64,000 bases of DNA from REEB95 sp035934235. GTDB taxonomy: Bacteria; Pseudomonadota; Alphaproteobacteria; ATCC43930; CGMCC-115725. Location: contig DASYYB010000006.1 in assembly GCA_035934235.1 (NCBI GenBank), positions 1 to 64,000 on the forward strand, given 5' to 3'. How positions within the stretch are numbered: position 1 is the first letter of the stretch; each line of letters starts with the position of its first letter. This document shows, one piece after another, positions 1-8,290 of the stretch. Position numbers and translations under genes: made by a program. The notes beneath the pieces were generated by a model. The model saw only the letters and a program-made list of their open reading frames with translations, did not search any database and had not been told where the DNA came from.

Positions 1-1049
1 GGTCCGCAGATCACGGTCGGAATGCCGCCCTGCTGATAAAGCCCGCCTTCGGTGGTGTAGCTCACCTTGCCGGTGGCGTTGGCGCCCGACAGCGCCTGCG
101 CGAGCTGCGCGATCTCGGCGTCGGGCGCTGTCGACAGCGGCGGCGTGACGTTGAGCTCGTCGAATTCGATGGCGGTATCGCCGCTCATCGCGCGCATCTC
201 GGGCAACAAACCCCGGGCGAAATGCTCGATCTCGGCGCGCACGGCGCCGGCATCGTCGCCCGGCAGGTCGCGGATCTCGAACTCGAAGCGGCAATCGCGC
301 GGCACGATGTTGAGCGCCGTGCCGCCTTGGATGGTGCCGAGGTGGATGGTGCTGTAGGGCGGCGTGAAATCGGCGTCGAATGGGCCGTCCTTGCGCCGCT
401 GGCGCGCCATCGCCTTGAGGTGGGCGACGATCTCGGCCGCGGTCTCGACCGCGTTGACGCCGGCATGGGCGAGCGCCGAGTGGCTTTCGTGGCCGCGTAC
501 GCGGCAGGCGTAGCTATGCTTGCCCTTGTTGGCGATCACCGGCTGCATCATCGTCGGCTCGCCGATGATGCAGAGCCGCGGCTTCACCTGACGTTTCGCC
601 AGCGCGGCGATCAACGGCCGCACGCCGAGGCAGCCGATCTCCTCGTCGTAGGTGATGCCCAGATGGATCGGCGTCTTCAGCTTGGCGGCGACGAAGTCAG
701 GCACGAGCGCCAGCGCGATGGCGATGAAGCTCTTCATGTCCGAGCTGCCGCGGGCATAGAGCCGATCGTCCTTTTCGGTCGCCTGGAACGGTTCGCTGTG
801 CCAGTCCTGTCCATCCACGGGCACGACATCGCTGTGGCCCGACAACAGAATGCCGGGCTTGTCCTCGGGGCCGATGGTGGCGAACAGGTTGGCCTTGCGG
901 CGCGTTGCGTCGAACACCAGCTCGGATTTGATGCCGAAGCCGTCGAGCCAATCGCGGGCGAACTCGATCAGCGCCAGATTGCTTTCGCGGCTGGTCGTGT
1001 CGAAGCCCACGAGCTTGCGGATCATCGCGACGGGCGACAGTGTCTTCAT
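1..1049 (-). CDS. argE: Acetylornithine deacetylase (ArgE), C-terminus cut by window edge
   Basis: M20-family metallohydrolase that removes acetate from N-acetylornithine in arginine synthesis in the cytoplasm. Translation from the ATG at 1049 gives 349 residues before the edge, against roughly 380 for the family. Metal-site motifs are visible: GHSDVVPVDG with the first His/Asp pair, ARGSSDMK with the bridging Asp, DEEIGC with the catalytic Glu pair, and GEPT. It lies 61 bp downstream of nadK on the same strand, so moaA-nadK-argE may be one transcript. DapE is the main alternative; the GSSDMKSF context fits ArgE better. High confidence for the family, good for the name. Confidence 0.85.
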   Translation of the reverse strand, partial: MKTLSPVAMIRKLVGFDTTSRESNLALIEFARDWLDGFGIKSELVFDATRRKANLFATIGPEDKPGILLSGHSDVVPVDGQDWHSEPFQATEKDDRLYARGSSDMKSFIAIALALVPDFVAAKLKTPIHLGITYDEEIGCLGVRPLIAALAKRQVKPRLCIIGEPTMMQPVIANKGKHSYACRVRGHESHSALAHAGVNAVETAAEIVAHLKAMARQRRKDGPFDADFTPPYSTIHLGTIQGGTALNIVPRDCRFEFEIRDLPGDDAGAVRAEIEHFARGLLPEMRAMSGDTAIEFDELNVTPPLSTAPDAEIAQLAQALSGANATGKVSYTTEGGLYQQGGIPTVICG

Positions 1050-1110
1050 CGTGTCACTATGCCCCAGCGTTGGCTGGCCGCGCCAGTCCGCGCTGGCGTT
1101 CCGCCCACGG

Positions 1111-1881
1111 TCAGCTCGCGAACTGCTCCTTCATCACCCGCTCGGCGAAATTGTGCTCGGGGTCGAACAGCAGAGTGAACGAGACGTCGAGCGTCTGGCG
1201 CACCTCGACCGACAGCGCGTCGCGCACCTCGGTATAGTCGGCCGCGACGGTCACCGGCCGGCGCTCGGCCTCCAGCGTCTCGAAGCGGAAGCGCGAAGTC
1301 TGTGGCAGCAAAGCGCCGCGCCAGCGCCGCGGCCGGAACGTGCTGACCGGCGTCAGCGCCACGAGATTGGACCCGAGAGGAACAATCGGTCCGTGCGCCG
1401 ACAGGTTGTAGGCGGTGCTGCCGATCGGCGTCGCCACCAGCACGCCGTCGGCCATGAGCTCGGGCAGCCGAACCTGGCCGTCGACGGTAATGCGGATCTT
1501 GGCGACCTGGCGGCGCTGACGGGTGAGCGAGACCTCGTTGATGGCAAGCGCGCTGTGCGTCTGGCCGCGCGCGTCGTGCGCCTTCATTTCGAGCGGATTG
1601 ATCGCGATCGGCTCGGCGCGCGCGATGCGCTCGTTGAGGCCCTCGGGGTCGTAATTGTTCATCAGGAAGCCGACGCTGCCGCGATGCATGCCATAGAACG
1701 GCACCTTGCGGTCGAGGTAGCGGTGCAGCGTCTCGAGCATGAATCCGTCGCCGCCGAGCGCGACGATGATGTCGGCCTGCTCAAGCGCGACGCTGCCGTA
1801 GCGGTGCTTGAGCTCGGCGAGCGCCTTTTGCGCTTCGGGCGCGTCGCTGGCGGCGAAGCCTATGGAGCGGTCGGCGGTCAC
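1111..1881 (-). CDS. nadK: NAD kinase
   Basis: ATP-dependent NAD kinase that makes NADP in the cytoplasm. The protein has 256 residues, the short form usual in alphaproteobacteria. The GGDG nucleotide motif is at residues 43-46, followed by an NE motif (AINEVSL) and GSTAYNLSAHGP, the NAD-binding signature. The start lies 10 bp after the moaA stop codon, which suggests co-transcription with moaA; argE follows. Nothing looks damaged. Confidence 0.95.
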   Translation of the reverse strand: MTADRSIGFAASDAPEAQKALAELKHRYGSVALEQADIIVALGGDGFMLETLHRYLDRKVPFYGMHRGSVGFLMNNYDPEGLNERIARAEPIAINPLEMKAHDARGQTHSALAINEVSLTRQRRQVAKIRITVDGQVRLPELMADGVLVATPIGSTAYNLSAHGPIVPLGSNLVALTPVSTFRPRRWRGALLPQTSRFRFETLEAERRPVTVAADYTEVRDALSVEVRQTLDVSFTLLFDPEHNFAERVMKEQFAS

Positions 1882-1891
1882 GGTCGTCGGG

Positions 1892-2890
1892 TCAGCCGCC
1901 GGTGACGCTCATGTGGCGCGGAACCGCGGGCGCCGGATAGCGGCGGTCGATGACGAAGTCATGGCCCTTGGGCTTGCGCGTGATCGCTTCGCGGATCGCG
2001 TCTTCCAGCGGCGCGTCGCTTTCCGAGGCGCGCAACGGCGCGCGCAGATCGGCGGCGTCCTCCTGACCGAGGCACATATAAAGCGTGCCGGTGCAGGTCA
2101 GTCGCACGCGGTTGCAGCTTTCGCAGAAATTGTGCGTCAGCGGCGTGATGAAGCCGAGGCGCCGGCCGGTCTCGCGCACGACGGTGTAACGTGCCGGCCC
2201 GCCGGTGCGGTAATCGGTCTCGTCGAGCGTCCATTTGGTCCGGAGCTTCGCGCGCACGACCGAGAGGGGAAGATATTGATCGAGCCTGGCGCCTTCGCCG
2301 ATCTCGCCCATTGGCATGACTTCGATCAGCGTCTGATCGAATCCCTGCTCGCCGCACCAGGCGACGAGACGGTCGAGCTCGTCCTCGTTGACGCCTTTGA
2401 GCGCCACGGTGTTGATCTTGATCGCCAGGCCCGCCTCCTTGGCGGCGCGCAGTCCATCCAGGACTTGATCCAATTTACCCCAGCGCGTGATGGCGGTGAA
2501 CTTGGCGGCGTCCAGCGTGTCGAGCGAAACATTGACCCGCTTCATGCCGGCGGCCTTGAGCTCGCCGGCATAGCGGGCGAGCTGGCTGCCGTTGGTGGTG
2601 AGCGTCAGCTCGTCGAGATCGCCCGTCGTCAGGTGCCGGCCGAGACCACGGATCAGCGACATGACGTTGCGCCGCACCAGCGGCTCGCCGCCGGTGAGCC
2701 GCAGCTTGCGCACGCCCATGCGCACGAAGGCGCTGGCCGCGCGGTCGAGTTCCTCGAGCGTCAGCACCTCGGCCTTGGGCAGGAACGCCATGTCCTCGGC
2801 CATGCAATAGACGCAGCGGAAGTCGCAGCGGTCGGTGACCGAGACGCGCAGATAGGTGATATGACGGCCGAACGGATCGATCATAGCCAT
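1892..2890 (-). CDS. moaA: GTP 3',8-cyclase MoaA
   Basis: Radical-SAM enzyme that, with MoaC, turns GTP into cyclic pyranopterin monophosphate, the first step of molybdenum cofactor synthesis. The protein has 332 residues. The N-terminal SAM cluster is C22-x3-C26-x2-C29 (TDRCDFRCVYC). A second cluster near the C-terminus is visible as CESCNRVRLTC and a later Cys. The C-terminus is short and lacks the usual terminal GG; it ends in VTGG. It is divergent from fdhD-mobA, so cofactor synthesis and its use are encoded back to back. It precedes nadK by 10 bp. Confidence 0.95.
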   Translation of the reverse strand: MAMIDPFGRHITYLRVSVTDRCDFRCVYCMAEDMAFLPKAEVLTLEELDRAASAFVRMGVRKLRLTGGEPLVRRNVMSLIRGLGRHLTTGDLDELTLTTNGSQLARYAGELKAAGMKRVNVSLDTLDAAKFTAITRWGKLDQVLDGLRAAKEAGLAIKINTVALKGVNEDELDRLVAWCGEQGFDQTLIEVMPMGEIGEGARLDQYLPLSVVRAKLRTKWTLDETDYRTGGPARYTVVRETGRRLGFITPLTHNFCESCNRVRLTCTGTLYMCLGQEDAADLRAPLRASESDAPLEDAIREAITRKPKGHDFVIDRRYPAPAVPRHMSVTGG

Positions 2891-3032
2891 GGGGAAGATA
2901 TAGGGCGGCGCGGGCGCCTAGCATAGCGTCCGACGCGGAATTGTCGCCCCCGAATTCTGCATGGGTATTCAGGGGGTTGTGTGCGGTCGGCCGGTCTTGC
3001 AGACGTCACGCGCAAGTCCCATCATCTTGACC

Positions 3033-3914
3033 ATGAAAGAATTCGCCATCCGGCCGAATCCCGACGATCCGCGCCTGACGCGCACGGTTGCGGGCGTCGA
3101 CGAAAGCGGGAGCCGCATCGAAACTCAGGTGGTGGTCGAGCGGCCGCTGACCCTGTTCCTCAACGGACAGGAGATCGTCACCATGATGACGGTCGGCGAT
3201 TATCCCGAATATCTCGCCGTCGGCTATCTGGTGAACCAGAATATGCTGCGGCCGGACGATATCGTCACCGGCATCGATTACGACGACGAACTCGAAACCG
3301 TCGTCGTCCGTACCAAGCGCAAGACCGACTACGAGAAGAAGCTGCGTAAAAAGACGCTGACCTCGGGCTGTGCCCAAGGCACGGTGTTCGGCGATCTGAT
3401 GGAGAAGTTCGACGACGTCCGCCTCGATCCCGAGGCGACGCTTAAGACCTCGTGGCTCTATGCGCTGACGAAGAAGATCAACACCGCGCCGAGCCTCTAT
3501 CTCACTGCCGGGGCGATCCACGGCTGTGTGCTGTGCGAAAAGGATCGGCCGCTGATTTACATGGAAGATGTCGGCCGCCACAACGCGATCGACAAGATCG
3601 CCGGCTACATGCGCATGCACGACGTTTCGCCGAAGGGTAAGATTTTCTACACCACCGGCCGACTAACGTCGGAGATGGTGATCAAGACGGTGCAGATGGG
3701 CATTCCCATCCTGGTGTCGCGGTCGGGCTTCACGGCCTGGGGCGTCGAGCTGGCGCGCAAAGCGAACCTGACGCTGATCGGCCGCGCCCGCGGCAAGCGT
3801 TTCGTCGCCCTATCCGGCGAGGCGCGCATCGTGCGCGATGACGACGGCACGCATGTCGAAAGCGAAAGCCCGCGCCACCGGCGCAAGGCTTCGCTCGCGG
3901 AGGACGCGGTGTGA
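3033..3914 (+). CDS. fdhD: Formate dehydrogenase accessory sulfurtransferase FdhD
   Basis: FdhD passes sulfur from a cysteine desulfurase to the bis-MGD cofactor of formate dehydrogenase. The ATG at 3033 gives 293 residues; an in-frame ATG at 2961 would add 24 residues that do not look like the family. The usual CxxC sulfur-transfer loop appears as SGCAQGT, with Cys113 kept and the second Cys absent. The family core is clear: MEDVGRHNAIDKI, TTGRLTSEMV and SRSGFTAWGVELA. It overlaps mobA by 4 bp (GTGA), so translation is probably coupled. No formate dehydrogenase structural gene lies in this window. Confidence 0.9.
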   Translation: MKEFAIRPNPDDPRLTRTVAGVDESGSRIETQVVVERPLTLFLNGQEIVTMMTVGDYPEYLAVGYLVNQNMLRPDDIVTGIDYDDELETVVVRTKRKTDYEKKLRKKTLTSGCAQGTVFGDLMEKFDDVRLDPEATLKTSWLYALTKKINTAPSLYLTAGAIHGCVLCEKDRPLIYMEDVGRHNAIDKIAGYMRMHDVSPKGKIFYTTGRLTSEMVIKTVQMGIPILVSRSGFTAWGVELARKANLTLIGRARGKRFVALSGEARIVRDDDGTHVESESPRHRRKASLAEDAV

Positions 3915-4549
3915 CGCCGACCGTCGCTGGCGTTCTGCTTGCAGGCGGGCTGTCGCGCCGCATGGGCGGCGGCGACAAATCGCTGCGCGTTCTCGATGGC
4001 GTTCCCATTCTCACGCGCGTGATCGCGCGCACTCGGCCGCAGGTGGCGGCGCTAGTGCTGAACGCCAACGGCGATCCGGCGCGGTTCCGCGAATTCGGCC
4101 TGCCCGTTGTGAGCGACAGCATTCCCGATTTCGCCGGGCCGCTCGCCGGCGTGCTCGCCGGTCTCGATTGGGCGGCAGCGAACGTCGCCGGCGCGACGCA
4201 CGTCGCGAGCTTCGCCACCGACACGCCGTTCCTGCCGGCCGATCTGGTCGCGCGCTTAACCGCCGCGGTGACCGATGGAAAACACGATCTCGCTTGCGCG
4301 GCTTCGAATGGCCGCACCCATCCGGTTTTCGGTCTGTGGCCGCTCGCCTTGCGCGAGGATCTGCGCACGGCGCTGCAATCGGGCATGCGCAAGGTCGATC
4401 AATGGACCGCGCGACATCGGCTAAAAATCGTCGAATTTCCAACGGAAGTATACGATCCGTTCTTCAACGCCAACACACCCGAGGATTTGAACGAAGGCGA
4501 GCGCGTCAGCCGCGCGGCGGACACGACTCGGCGGGCCGCGCCGGGTTAA
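3911..4549 (+). CDS. mobA: Molybdenum cofactor guanylyltransferase MobA
   Basis: Transfers GMP to molybdopterin to make the MGD form of the cofactor. The protein has 212 residues and starts at a GTG overlapping the fdhD stop. The nucleotide-binding start of the GT-A fold is LLAGGLSRRMGGGDKSL, the GTP-type (LAGG, DKxL) signature. This contrasts with the LAAG/NKLL form in the fusion protein at 33051-34697. Later motifs are FATDTPFLPADLV and HPVFGLWP. Forms an operon with fdhD, consistent with supplying formate dehydrogenase-type enzymes. Confidence 0.92.
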   Translation: MTPTVAGVLLAGGLSRRMGGGDKSLRVLDGVPILTRVIARTRPQVAALVLNANGDPARFREFGLPVVSDSIPDFAGPLAGVLAGLDWAAANVAGATHVASFATDTPFLPADLVARLTAAVTDGKHDLACAASNGRTHPVFGLWPLALREDLRTALQSGMRKVDQWTARHRLKIVEFPTEVYDPFFNANTPEDLNEGERVSRAADTTRRAAPG

Positions 4550-4575
4550 GATCGCGGGGGCGGGGGAGATAGAGA

Positions 4576-5121
4576 ATGCGGCACGGCGGCTGGAAGAGCA
4601 TGGCGGCGAGTGTGCTCGCCTGCGTGCTCGCGGCCTGCACCTCGCCGCTGACGGCCTCGCCGCCAGCAACACCGCAAGGCATGGTCGCGGTCGATCCGCC
4701 GGCCGGTAAGCCGAACTGGGTGGTCAAAAACGCGGTTGCGATCGGCGACGTGATCGGCAGCCGTGCGCCCGACGCCTCATCGCAGCCGGCGGTGGGCGCC
4801 GACGCCTTCCGTCAAGCGCTGGAGCGAAGCCTCGAAGAAGCCGGCTATCTCGCATCCGGCCGGAAGCCGCGCTACCAACTCAATGCCACGCTGCAAGAGC
4901 TCGATCAGCCGAAATTCTCGATCGCCGACGACACCGCCGTTACCGCGACGGTGCTTTATCGCCTGATCGGGCAGGGAACCAACGCGCAATATACGGTTAC
5001 GGCCCGCGGCACTGCGACCTTCGACGAATCGGCCATGTTCGGCACGCGCCTGCGCCTTGCCGATGAGCGCGCGGTCCAGGCCAACATCGAGACGCTGTTG
5101 AAGAAGTTGCAGGCGTTCTGA
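4576..5121 (+). CDS. Putative lipoprotein of unknown function
   Basis: A 181-residue protein with a basic, hydrophobic N-terminus and a lipobox (VLAAC, lipid-modified Cys about residue 22), so it is probably anchored in a membrane leaflet on the periplasmic side. The mature part is alanine-rich, with no catalytic motif that I recognise. An alternative ATG at 4600 would shorten the signal peptide but keep the lipobox. It sits 26 bp after mobA on the same strand and 69 bp before chpT. Function unknown. Confidence 0.75.
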   Translation: MRHGGWKSMAASVLACVLAACTSPLTASPPATPQGMVAVDPPAGKPNWVVKNAVAIGDVIGSRAPDASSQPAVGADAFRQALERSLEEAGYLASGRKPRYQLNATLQELDQPKFSIADDTAVTATVLYRLIGQGTNAQYTVTARGTATFDESAMFGTRLRLADERAVQANIETLLKKLQAF

Positions 5122-5190
5122 ACGTCGCGCGGCGCTGGCGTCGCATGAACGTTGTCGCGAATCGTTCGGACATTATACGGTGCCGGCCGC

Positions 5191-5790
5191 ATGCAGCTTG
5201 ATTTCCGCGTTCTCGAATTGCTCGCCTCGCGGCTCTGCCACGAACTCATCAGCCCGGTCGGCGCGATCAACAATGGCGTCGAGCTGCTCAACGACGGCGA
5301 TGCCGGCTTCGTGCGCGACGCGACCACGCTGATCGGTCAGAGCGCGCGGCGCGCGGCGATGCGGCTGCAATTCTATCGTTTCGCCTATGGTGCGGGCGGC
5401 GTCGGCGGCGGCGCGCCCGATGCCAAGGCGCTGGTCGCCGGCGTTCTCGAAGGCGGCAAGGTGCGCTGCGATTGGCCCGCGGAATTCGATGCGCTGTCGC
5501 CGCCGTGGCAAAAGCTCGCCTGTAATTTGACGCTGTTGGCGGCCGAGATCCTGCCGCGCGGCGGCGCAGTGACGCTGGCGCGCGCCAGTGAGGGTGTGTC
5601 CGCGACGGCGGCGGGCGAGGCGGTGAATCTGACGCCGGAACTGAAAGCCGCGGTGGCGCCGGCGGCCGACGTCGCGGCGCTGACCGCGCGTACCATCCAC
5701 GCCTATTTCACGGCGCGGTACGCGGAGCTTGTCGGCGCCACGCTGACGCTGTCCGAGGCCGACAAAAGCGCGACATTCAAAGCGGCCTGA
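5191..5790 (+). CDS. chpT: Histidine phosphotransferase ChpT
   Basis: ChpT carries phosphate from CckA to CtrA and CpdR in the alphaproteobacterial cell-cycle relay. Near the N-terminus is the phosphorylated-His helix LASRLCHELISPVGAINNG, which matches the ChpT DHp-like signature. The rest resembles a degenerate HATPase fold without a usable ATP site. The ATG at 5191 gives 199 residues beginning MQLDFRVLELL. An upstream ATG at 5152 adds 13 residues, but a TTATAC box at 5173-5178 lies inside that extension, so 5191 is preferred. It converges on ctrA with a shared terminator between them. Confidence 0.88.
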   Translation: MQLDFRVLELLASRLCHELISPVGAINNGVELLNDGDAGFVRDATTLIGQSARRAAMRLQFYRFAYGAGGVGGGAPDAKALVAGVLEGGKVRCDWPAEFDALSPPWQKLACNLTLLAAEILPRGGAVTLARASEGVSATAAGEAVNLTPELKAAVAPAADVAALTARTIHAYFTARYAELVGATLTLSEADKSATFKAA

Positions 5791-5849
5791 TCATTTGTTG
5801 GCTTCGCACGACGCCCGGCCCACTGGCCGGGCTGTGCTATGCCCAAACA

Positions 5850-5884
5850 AAAACGGCGGCGCTTTCTGCACCGCCGTTTTAAAA
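5850..5884. terminator. Bidirectional terminator between chpT and ctrA
   Basis: A ten-base-pair stem, AAAACGGCGG (5850-5859) with CCGCCGTTTT (5871-5880), with an 11-nt loop. A-tracts and T-tracts flank it on both sides, so it can stop transcripts from both convergent genes. Confidence 0.8.
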
Positions 5885-5927
5885 CCCCCCGGAAACTCAC
5901 ACCCCCCGGAAAAGGGACAAACGAAAA

Positions 5928-6653
5928 TCAGGCTTTGACCGCAACCCGAACCGGCTCGTTGGCCGCCGCTTCGGCGCCCGGCGGGTCGCGCAGCACGTAA
6001 CCGCGGCCCCACACGGTTTCGATGTAGTTCTCGCCGCTGGTCGCGGTGGCGAGCTTCTTGCGCAGCTTGCAGACGAAGACGTCGATGATCTTGAGCTCGG
6101 GCTCGTCCATGCCGCCATAGAGATGGTTGAGGAACATCTCCTTGGTCAGCGTCGTGCCCTTGCGCAGGCTCAGCAGCTCGAGGATGCCGTATTCCTTGCC
6201 CGTCAGGTGGAGGGGCGCGCCGTCGGCTTCGACGGTACGGCTGTCCAAATTGACGGTGAGCTTGCCGGTGCGGATCACCGATTCCGAATGACCCTTGGCG
6301 CGGCGGACGATCGCTTGGATGCGGGCGATCAGCTCGCGGCGATCGAACGGCTTGCCGAGGAAATCGTCGGCGCCGAAGCCCAATCCCTTGATCTTGTTGT
6401 CGAGCTCGTTGAGCCCCGACAGGATCAGGATCGGTGTGCGCACCCGTGCCGCGCGCAGGCGGCGTAGAACCTCGTAGCCGTCGATGTCCGGCAGCATGAG
6501 GTCGAGCACGATGATGTCGTAATCGTAAAGTTTACCGATCTCGAGCCCGTCCTCGCCGAGGTCGGTGGTGTCACAAATGAAGCCCTCGCTCTTAAGCATC
6601 ATCTCGATGCTGGCGGCGGTGGCTGAATCATCCTCGATCAGAAGCACGCGCAT
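5928..6653 (-). CDS. ctrA: Cell-cycle response regulator CtrA
   Basis: OmpR-type response regulator that controls cell-cycle, flagellar and polar genes and, in Caulobacter, the replication origin. The protein has 241 residues from the ATG at 6653; an in-frame ATG at 6686 would add 11 atypical residues. The receiver holds the acidic pair in LLIEDD and the phospho-acceptor Asp51 (IIVLDLMLPDIDGY), the same number as in Caulobacter. The DNA-binding part (about 125-230) includes LTGKEYGILELLSLRKG. The C-terminus ends in AVKA rather than the AA degron of Caulobacter, so ClpXP recognition may differ. Its relay partners chpT and cckA and its antagonist sciP are all within 6 kb. Confidence 0.97.
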   Translation of the reverse strand: MRVLLIEDDSATAASIEMMLKSEGFICDTTDLGEDGLEIGKLYDYDIIVLDLMLPDIDGYEVLRRLRAARVRTPILILSGLNELDNKIKGLGFGADDFLGKPFDRRELIARIQAIVRRAKGHSESVIRTGKLTVNLDSRTVEADGAPLHLTGKEYGILELLSLRKGTTLTKEMFLNHLYGGMDEPELKIIDVFVCKLRKKLATATSGENYIETVWGRGYVLRDPPGAEAAANEPVRVAVKA

Positions 6654-7025
6654 GCCCGACCCTCCGACGAAGTGCCCGTTTGGCAAATGGTAACTTTAAT
6701 CATCCTTACCGACCCGCGTAAAAAATGAGTTAATTTTAGAAATGCCGGAGCTTTTTTTTACCTGCGGTCCATACTTGTGATCGAAATGGGGCCGAGTCGG
6801 CCACAACTTCGCCACATGACGCGACTCGGGAACGCCGAATTGTCCTGATTTAACCGGCAATTAAGCCGCGGCGGCGATGATGGTCCGGTGGCGGTTCGAA
6901 GACCCAGACGGCGCCACTTTCGGACGAAAGGACTGTGACCCCTTGGCCACGGAGTTTACCAACCGCCCGTTGCGCGGCGCGGGCTTTGCCCGTGCGTCGA
7001 CGGGCATTGGCGCGGGAATCGGGGC
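6654..7025. other. Intergenic region between ctrA and the FliJ-like gene
   Basis: This 372-bp gap holds no gene. It must carry the ctrA promoter on the minus strand and a promoter for the gene at 7026. It contains one exact CtrA box (6850-6864), an AT-rich patch near 6719-6760, and two GANTC sites (6794-6798 and 6823-6827) that CcrM could methylate. I cannot place -35/-10 boxes with confidence. Confidence 0.5.
6850..6864. promoter_or_regulatory. Consensus CtrA-binding box
   Basis: TTAACCGGCAATTAA is an exact TTAA-N7-TTAA match. It lies 161 bp upstream of the FliJ-like gene and 196 bp upstream of the ctrA start, so it could serve either gene, including ctrA autoregulation. Confidence 0.7.
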
Positions 7026-7361
7026 ATGAAAGCCACCGACCATATCCAGGCGGCCTTCCGCCGGCAGCTTGAAGAGCGCCGGCAGGAGATCGCCGGACTC
7101 GAGCGCTTGGCCAAGTCCTTGCACCAGCAGCAGGCGAAGCTCGACGGCGAGCAGAAGGCGGCCGAAGCCGCCGGCAGCGCGTCGCACCATATCGCTGCCA
7201 TGGCGGAGCGCCGCGCGCGCATCATCCAATCGCTGGCCGAAATCGACGTCAAGATCCAGCAGGCGCGCGACGGCTTGAGCGAGGCCTATCATGGCGTGCG
7301 CCGATCCGAGATCGCCGCCTCGGCCCGCGCTGAACAGAATCGCCGCCGCAGCGTCGGCTGA
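7026..7361 (+). CDS. Small coiled-coil protein, probably FliJ-like flagellar export component
   Basis: A 111-residue, highly charged, almost entirely helical protein with heptad-like Leu/Ala spacing across about residues 15-100, no signal peptide and no membrane segment. This is the look of FliJ, the coiled-coil stalk of the flagellar export ATPase, though FliJ is usually near 145 residues. Context supports a flagellar role: a CtrA box lies upstream, and flhF-like, sciP and flbT genes follow. The assignment rests on shape and neighbours, not on a diagnostic motif. Confidence 0.55.
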   Translation: MKATDHIQAAFRRQLEERRQEIAGLERLAKSLHQQQAKLDGEQKAAEAAGSASHHIAAMAERRARIIQSLAEIDVKIQQARDGLSEAYHGVRRSEIAASARAEQNRRRSVG

Positions 7362-7392
7362 GCCCACGCATCGCCGTAACCTTCATTGAGAT

Positions 7393-7420
7393 GGCCGGGC
7401 TTGTCCCGGCCGTTGCATTT
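7393..7420. terminator. Hairpin between convergent FliJ-like and FlhF-like genes
   Basis: GGCCGGG (7393-7399) pairs with CCCGGCC (7405-7411) around a 5-nt loop, followed by a T-rich stretch on the plus strand. It suits termination of the gene ending at 7361. Confidence 0.5.
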
Positions 7421-7432
7421 TGGGCGTTGTCG

Positions 7433-8224
7433 TTAGCGCGACCGGAGCAGGCGCGCGGCCAGGCTCTCGGCGGTGAAGGTCTCGACGCCTTGGCCGAGTG
7501 CCGTGGCGCTCAGCCCTTCGGCGAACGCGATGCCCAACGCCTCCGGTACCGCCATGACGCTGCCGAGACGTTGGACGATGTCGAGCCGCGTTACGATAAA
7601 ACGCTGACAACCGAGATCGCGGAAGACGTGCGCGGTCTCGACGGTGTCGGCCGGATCGCCACCGGCCGCGAGCACCAGCACCGGTTCAGCCCGCGCGGCC
7701 GTGGCCAGCGCTTCGAGCGCGGTGCGCTCGCTCGGGCTGTAGGGGTTGATGCCGGCGCTGTCGATCAAGGTCATGGCACCGGTGCGGACGTCGAGCGCGT
7801 CCAGCGCCGCGGTATCGGCCGCGATTTCAATCTCGATGCCGAGCGTCGTCGCGAAATGTCGCAGCTGGTCGATGCTGGCGCGGCGCGCGCCGTCGGACGT
7901 GACCAAGCGCACGGCGCAACCGTGCGTCTTAGCCTGCGCTGCGAGCTTCGCGATCGCCAGGGTCTTGCCGACGCCGGGCGCGCCGACAAAAAAGAACCGG
8001 CCGGCGGTGACGCCGAGCGGGTTGAACAGATAAAGCTGGGCGAGGGCATGGGCGAGGGTGGCCGCGCAGTCGTCGTCGGGCTGCGCCGCGGCGAGGCGCA
8101 CCAACTTGCGGACTTGCGGCGTCGGAATGCCGTGCGCCGCCAGCGCGAGTTCGAGGGCCGAGTCCTCCGGCAGCGGTGCCGGACGGCGATCGATGGTCCC
8201 AGTCGGCTGGCTCGGAGGGCTCAT
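7433..8224 (-). CDS. FlhF-like SRP-family GTPase
   Basis: A 263-residue protein that looks like the GTPase (NG) part of FlhF, which places and counts flagella. It has a P-loop (GAPGVGKTLAIAKLAA), the SRP-type segment LVTSDGARRASIDQL, a G3-like LIDSAGINPY and a G4-like VTRLDI. FlhF is usually 380 residues or longer with a basic N-terminal domain; that domain is reduced here to about 60 residues, so this is a short version. It sits 66 bp downstream of sciP, probably in one operon. Confidence 0.75.
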   Translation of the reverse strand: MSPPSQPTGTIDRRPAPLPEDSALELALAAHGIPTPQVRKLVRLAAAQPDDDCAATLAHALAQLYLFNPLGVTAGRFFFVGAPGVGKTLAIAKLAAQAKTHGCAVRLVTSDGARRASIDQLRHFATTLGIEIEIAADTAALDALDVRTGAMTLIDSAGINPYSPSERTALEALATAARAEPVLVLAAGGDPADTVETAHVFRDLGCQRFIVTRLDIVQRLGSVMAVPEALGIAFAEGLSATALGQGVETFTAESLAARLLRSR

Positions 8225-8290
8225 GGCTCACGGTTCGCGGGCATTGGGCGCCCGCAACCGGAGGGCGGCGGCAGTAAAGGGCTGTTTAGA

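Noticed and set aside
222..1905. Long plus-strand frames (318 and 351 codons) opposite argE and nadK
   Set aside because: Both real genes on the minus strand have diagnostic motifs, and the plus-strand frames do not.
6794..6827. Two GANTC sites upstream of ctrA as an epigenetic switch
   Set aside because: GANTC occurs about once per 256 bp by chance, so two in a 372-bp gap are not remarkable without positional evidence relative to a mapped promoter.
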